From: Vombatus ursinus
Lineage: Eukaryota; Chordata; Mammalia; Diprotodontia; Vombatidae
DNA: 64,000 nt
NCBI RefSeq assembly: GCF_900497805.2
Contig: NW_020944351.1
Location: 1,854,563-1,918,562, forward strand
Direction of reading: 5' to 3'
Shown here: piece by piece, positions 62,206 through 64,000 of the stretch
How the letters are laid out: each line of letters begins with the position of its first letter
Position numbering within the stretch: position 1 is the first letter of the stretch
Made by a program: the position numbers and the translations under genes
Notes under the pieces: model-generated
What the model saw: only the letters and a program-made list of their open reading frames with translations
What the model was told of the DNA's origin: nothing
Database searches by the model: none

Positions 62206-62834
62206 TGTTGGTTTTTTTTTTCCCTTGGGGATTTTCTTATTTGGAGATGTTCTGTTTTGTGGATCTAGAAGACTTTTAAGGCCTCTCATGTTACCACTGT
62301 AAGAAAGCCAAGTCAAGGCACCTGAGTGAACTCTGCACATGGCCATAAGGCCGCAGCTGTAGGCTATAGTCCTGAGGACTGCACCAGCTTCTCCCTCCCT
62401 CTGAACCTTCTGAAGGCAGCAGATAAAAGCAAAAAGAGCCAGACCCTCTGGGTTGATGTCAGAGGTTGGCCCACTTTGCTATTGCCTGCAGAGCTGGCTG
62501 TTCCTAAAGCAGAGAAAGAGAAAGTCAGGTGAGATCTCTTCATGACAGAGTATTGCTTTTTTGAATGTGTCTCCTGTTCCAGGTTGCTTTTCTCTTTGCA
62601 CCTCTGTGCTGTCTTTCTCAAACTATCTTGTGTGCCAGGTTATTAAGCTTCATCTTTGGTACCCCCTCCTGATCTCTTGGTCATACCTGTCAGGTCAGAG
62701 AGCATAGGAACCTGATTCCTTCTGATTCAAAGATCTAACAATTCCAGATTTGGTGGAGTCAAAAATAGGTATGGAATGGAAAAATCCAAATCTCGAAGTA
62801 GATTAATGCTCTCCAGAATACCTTGACAGCACTT
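62206..62834. other. Gene-free stretch
   Basis: No repeat recognised. A 68-aa open frame at 62326-62532 overlaps a donor-like GTCAGGTGAGA, but no family match or acceptor is apparent. Confidence 0.4.
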
Positions 62835-63050
62835 TGTAAATAGTTAACAGCTTTCATTTCATTAATGCCTTAAGATTTACAAAGCACTCTTCTTCTAACA
62901 ATCCTTCAAGACAGGTCAATGTGAATATCCCCATTTTACAGGAGATAAAACTGAAGCTCAGAGGGGGTGAACTTGTGAACTATTATTAAGTGTTGTAGAT
63001 GGATTCAATCCCTGTCTCCTGATCTTATGTGCTGTGTCCCCCACCCCTGT
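62835..63050 (-). repeat. MIR
   Basis: TAACAGCTTTCATTTCATTA, GATTTACAAAGCACTCTTCT, CCCCATTTTACAGGAGATAA and GATGGATTCAATCCCTGTCT. Confidence 0.75.
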
Positions 63051-63480
63051 TTCCCAGAAGAAGCTGACCATTCTAAATTAGTGTTGGAAGCCTAGCTGAC
63101 TTTCCTTGCCATCTTCATAACTTGTGGAGAATATAGTAAGCCCAGGAATACAGGGACAGTGTTTTACAACCTTGGGGGAGGGGGAGGAGAGAATCTGGGC
63201 CAGATGGTGAAAGTAAACTGGAGTGGCCCTTGTGTTTTCAGTAACAGGGCTATTGGGCTAAGTGAGCCCAAGAAGCTGTTGGAACACTGCTTTCTAGGCG
63301 AGACACAAGGGGAAGTCATCTGATTTTTCAAGGCTCATGAATTGGGATTGTCTGAAGCACATCTGTCATGGACCTTTGCACTGTGGAAGTGAGCTAATGA
63401 AAGAAAGGACTGAGTCGAATGTAAATGACTTAGGCAATTGGACAATTGGTTGGTTTGCTCTTCCACCCTCCCCTGATACA

Positions 63481-63528
<48 letters not shown>

Positions 63529-64000
63529 TTTCTTCTCCAAATATTTTCCTTTTTTTTTTAAGGGAATGTAAATTTGGGTCTTTAAAGGAAAATAATTTGT
63601 GTCTAGTGTCTGTCAGACAGTTTGGGGGAAATAAGTTAGTGAAACCACTCTCTATCTATCTCCAGCCAATGGCACTAATTGGTCCTTATGGCAAGTGGTA
63701 GCAGCAGCAGATGTAATCATGAACAGTGGTCTCCATAGAGAAGCCACGTTCCCCAGCATTGTGGAAACTGAGTGCCCCAAAGAAGCTTAGTTATCCTTCT
63801 AGCTGTTCAGCCTGAAAATACTCGAGGTACCCTTTGAAATCTCCCCTAAATTCTTGATACCCACTACCAAGATGAACAGATAGGTGCATGGATTTGCTTT
63901 CCAGCAGCTTCCCTTTCATGGATAAATTCCATTTCTAGTACTGACAATCGAATCTGTCAGTTCACTCAAAAGCTATCTGGAGAAAATCTACAAGGAATGA
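63051..64000. other. Gene-free stretch with (CA)n
   Basis: (CA)n at 63478-63525 and a T run at 63550-63560; the rest is unassigned up to the window edge. Confidence 0.5.

Noticed and set aside
62326-62532. Possible exon ending at a donor-like CAG/GTGAGA
   Set aside because: No acceptor or homologous protein recognised; a donor-like hexamer alone is weak evidence.

Overview
The window is vertebrate nuclear DNA, almost certainly marsupial. It is dense with CORE-SINEs of the MAR1/WSINE kind (sense strand begins GGCAGCTAGGTGGC and contains a tRNA-like 'AGTTCAAATC' box), ordinary MIR and L2 fragments, L1 copies with a non-eutherian 3' UTR, and short hAT-like DNA transposons. I cannot name the species. 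Family names are from memory, and repeat boundaries are eye estimates except where a target-site duplication (TSD) fixes them.

Only one convincing protein-coding gene is visible. It is an intronless, open copy of PSIP1 (LEDGF), minus strand, CDS 58276-59286 (336 aa). It has a complete PWWP domain and ends in QTACNLQ, which matches the tail found only in the short p52 isoform, so it looks like a retrocopy of a p52 mRNA. It sits behind a CpG island (about 59290-60130) holding a perfect NRF1-type site (59735-59746), has a strong Kozak start with no upstream ATG for about 460 bases, and has an ATTAAA signal at 57714-57719. This is the most interesting object in the window.

Layout. 1-3980: L1 3' fragments, an unnamed repeat in two abutting copies, and a run of minus-strand MIRs, two of which form a recent tandem duplication. 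3980-7600: mostly unassigned sequence, with a compound microsatellite containing a 10-N gap. 7614-8048: a 7SL RNA pseudogene split by a later repeat insertion. 8090-11000: SINEs, a hAT-like MITE and unassigned sequence. 11020-13805: L1 with a composite SINE insertion. 13800-31200: MIR, L2 and SINE fragments among unassigned DNA, with a diverged tandem duplication at 27338-27748. 31206-36150: L1 with a MITE inside, and other repeats. 36155-40575: internally deleted minus-strand L1 holding a SINE within a SINE. 40800-44930: repeats, a duplicated segment and a SINE split by a MITE. 44936-56215: two minus-strand L1s head to tail. 56290-57080: SINEs. 57695-60130: the PSIP1-like retrogene and its CpG island. 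60130-64000: low-complexity tracts, a 100-N gap, MIRs and an AT-rich insertion.

There are no operons, CRISPR arrays, rRNA genes or genuine tRNA genes. Apart from the retrogene the region reads as repeat-rich intergenic or intronic DNA. I recognised no retrovirus-like element with confidence; some unnamed repeats are of unresolved class.
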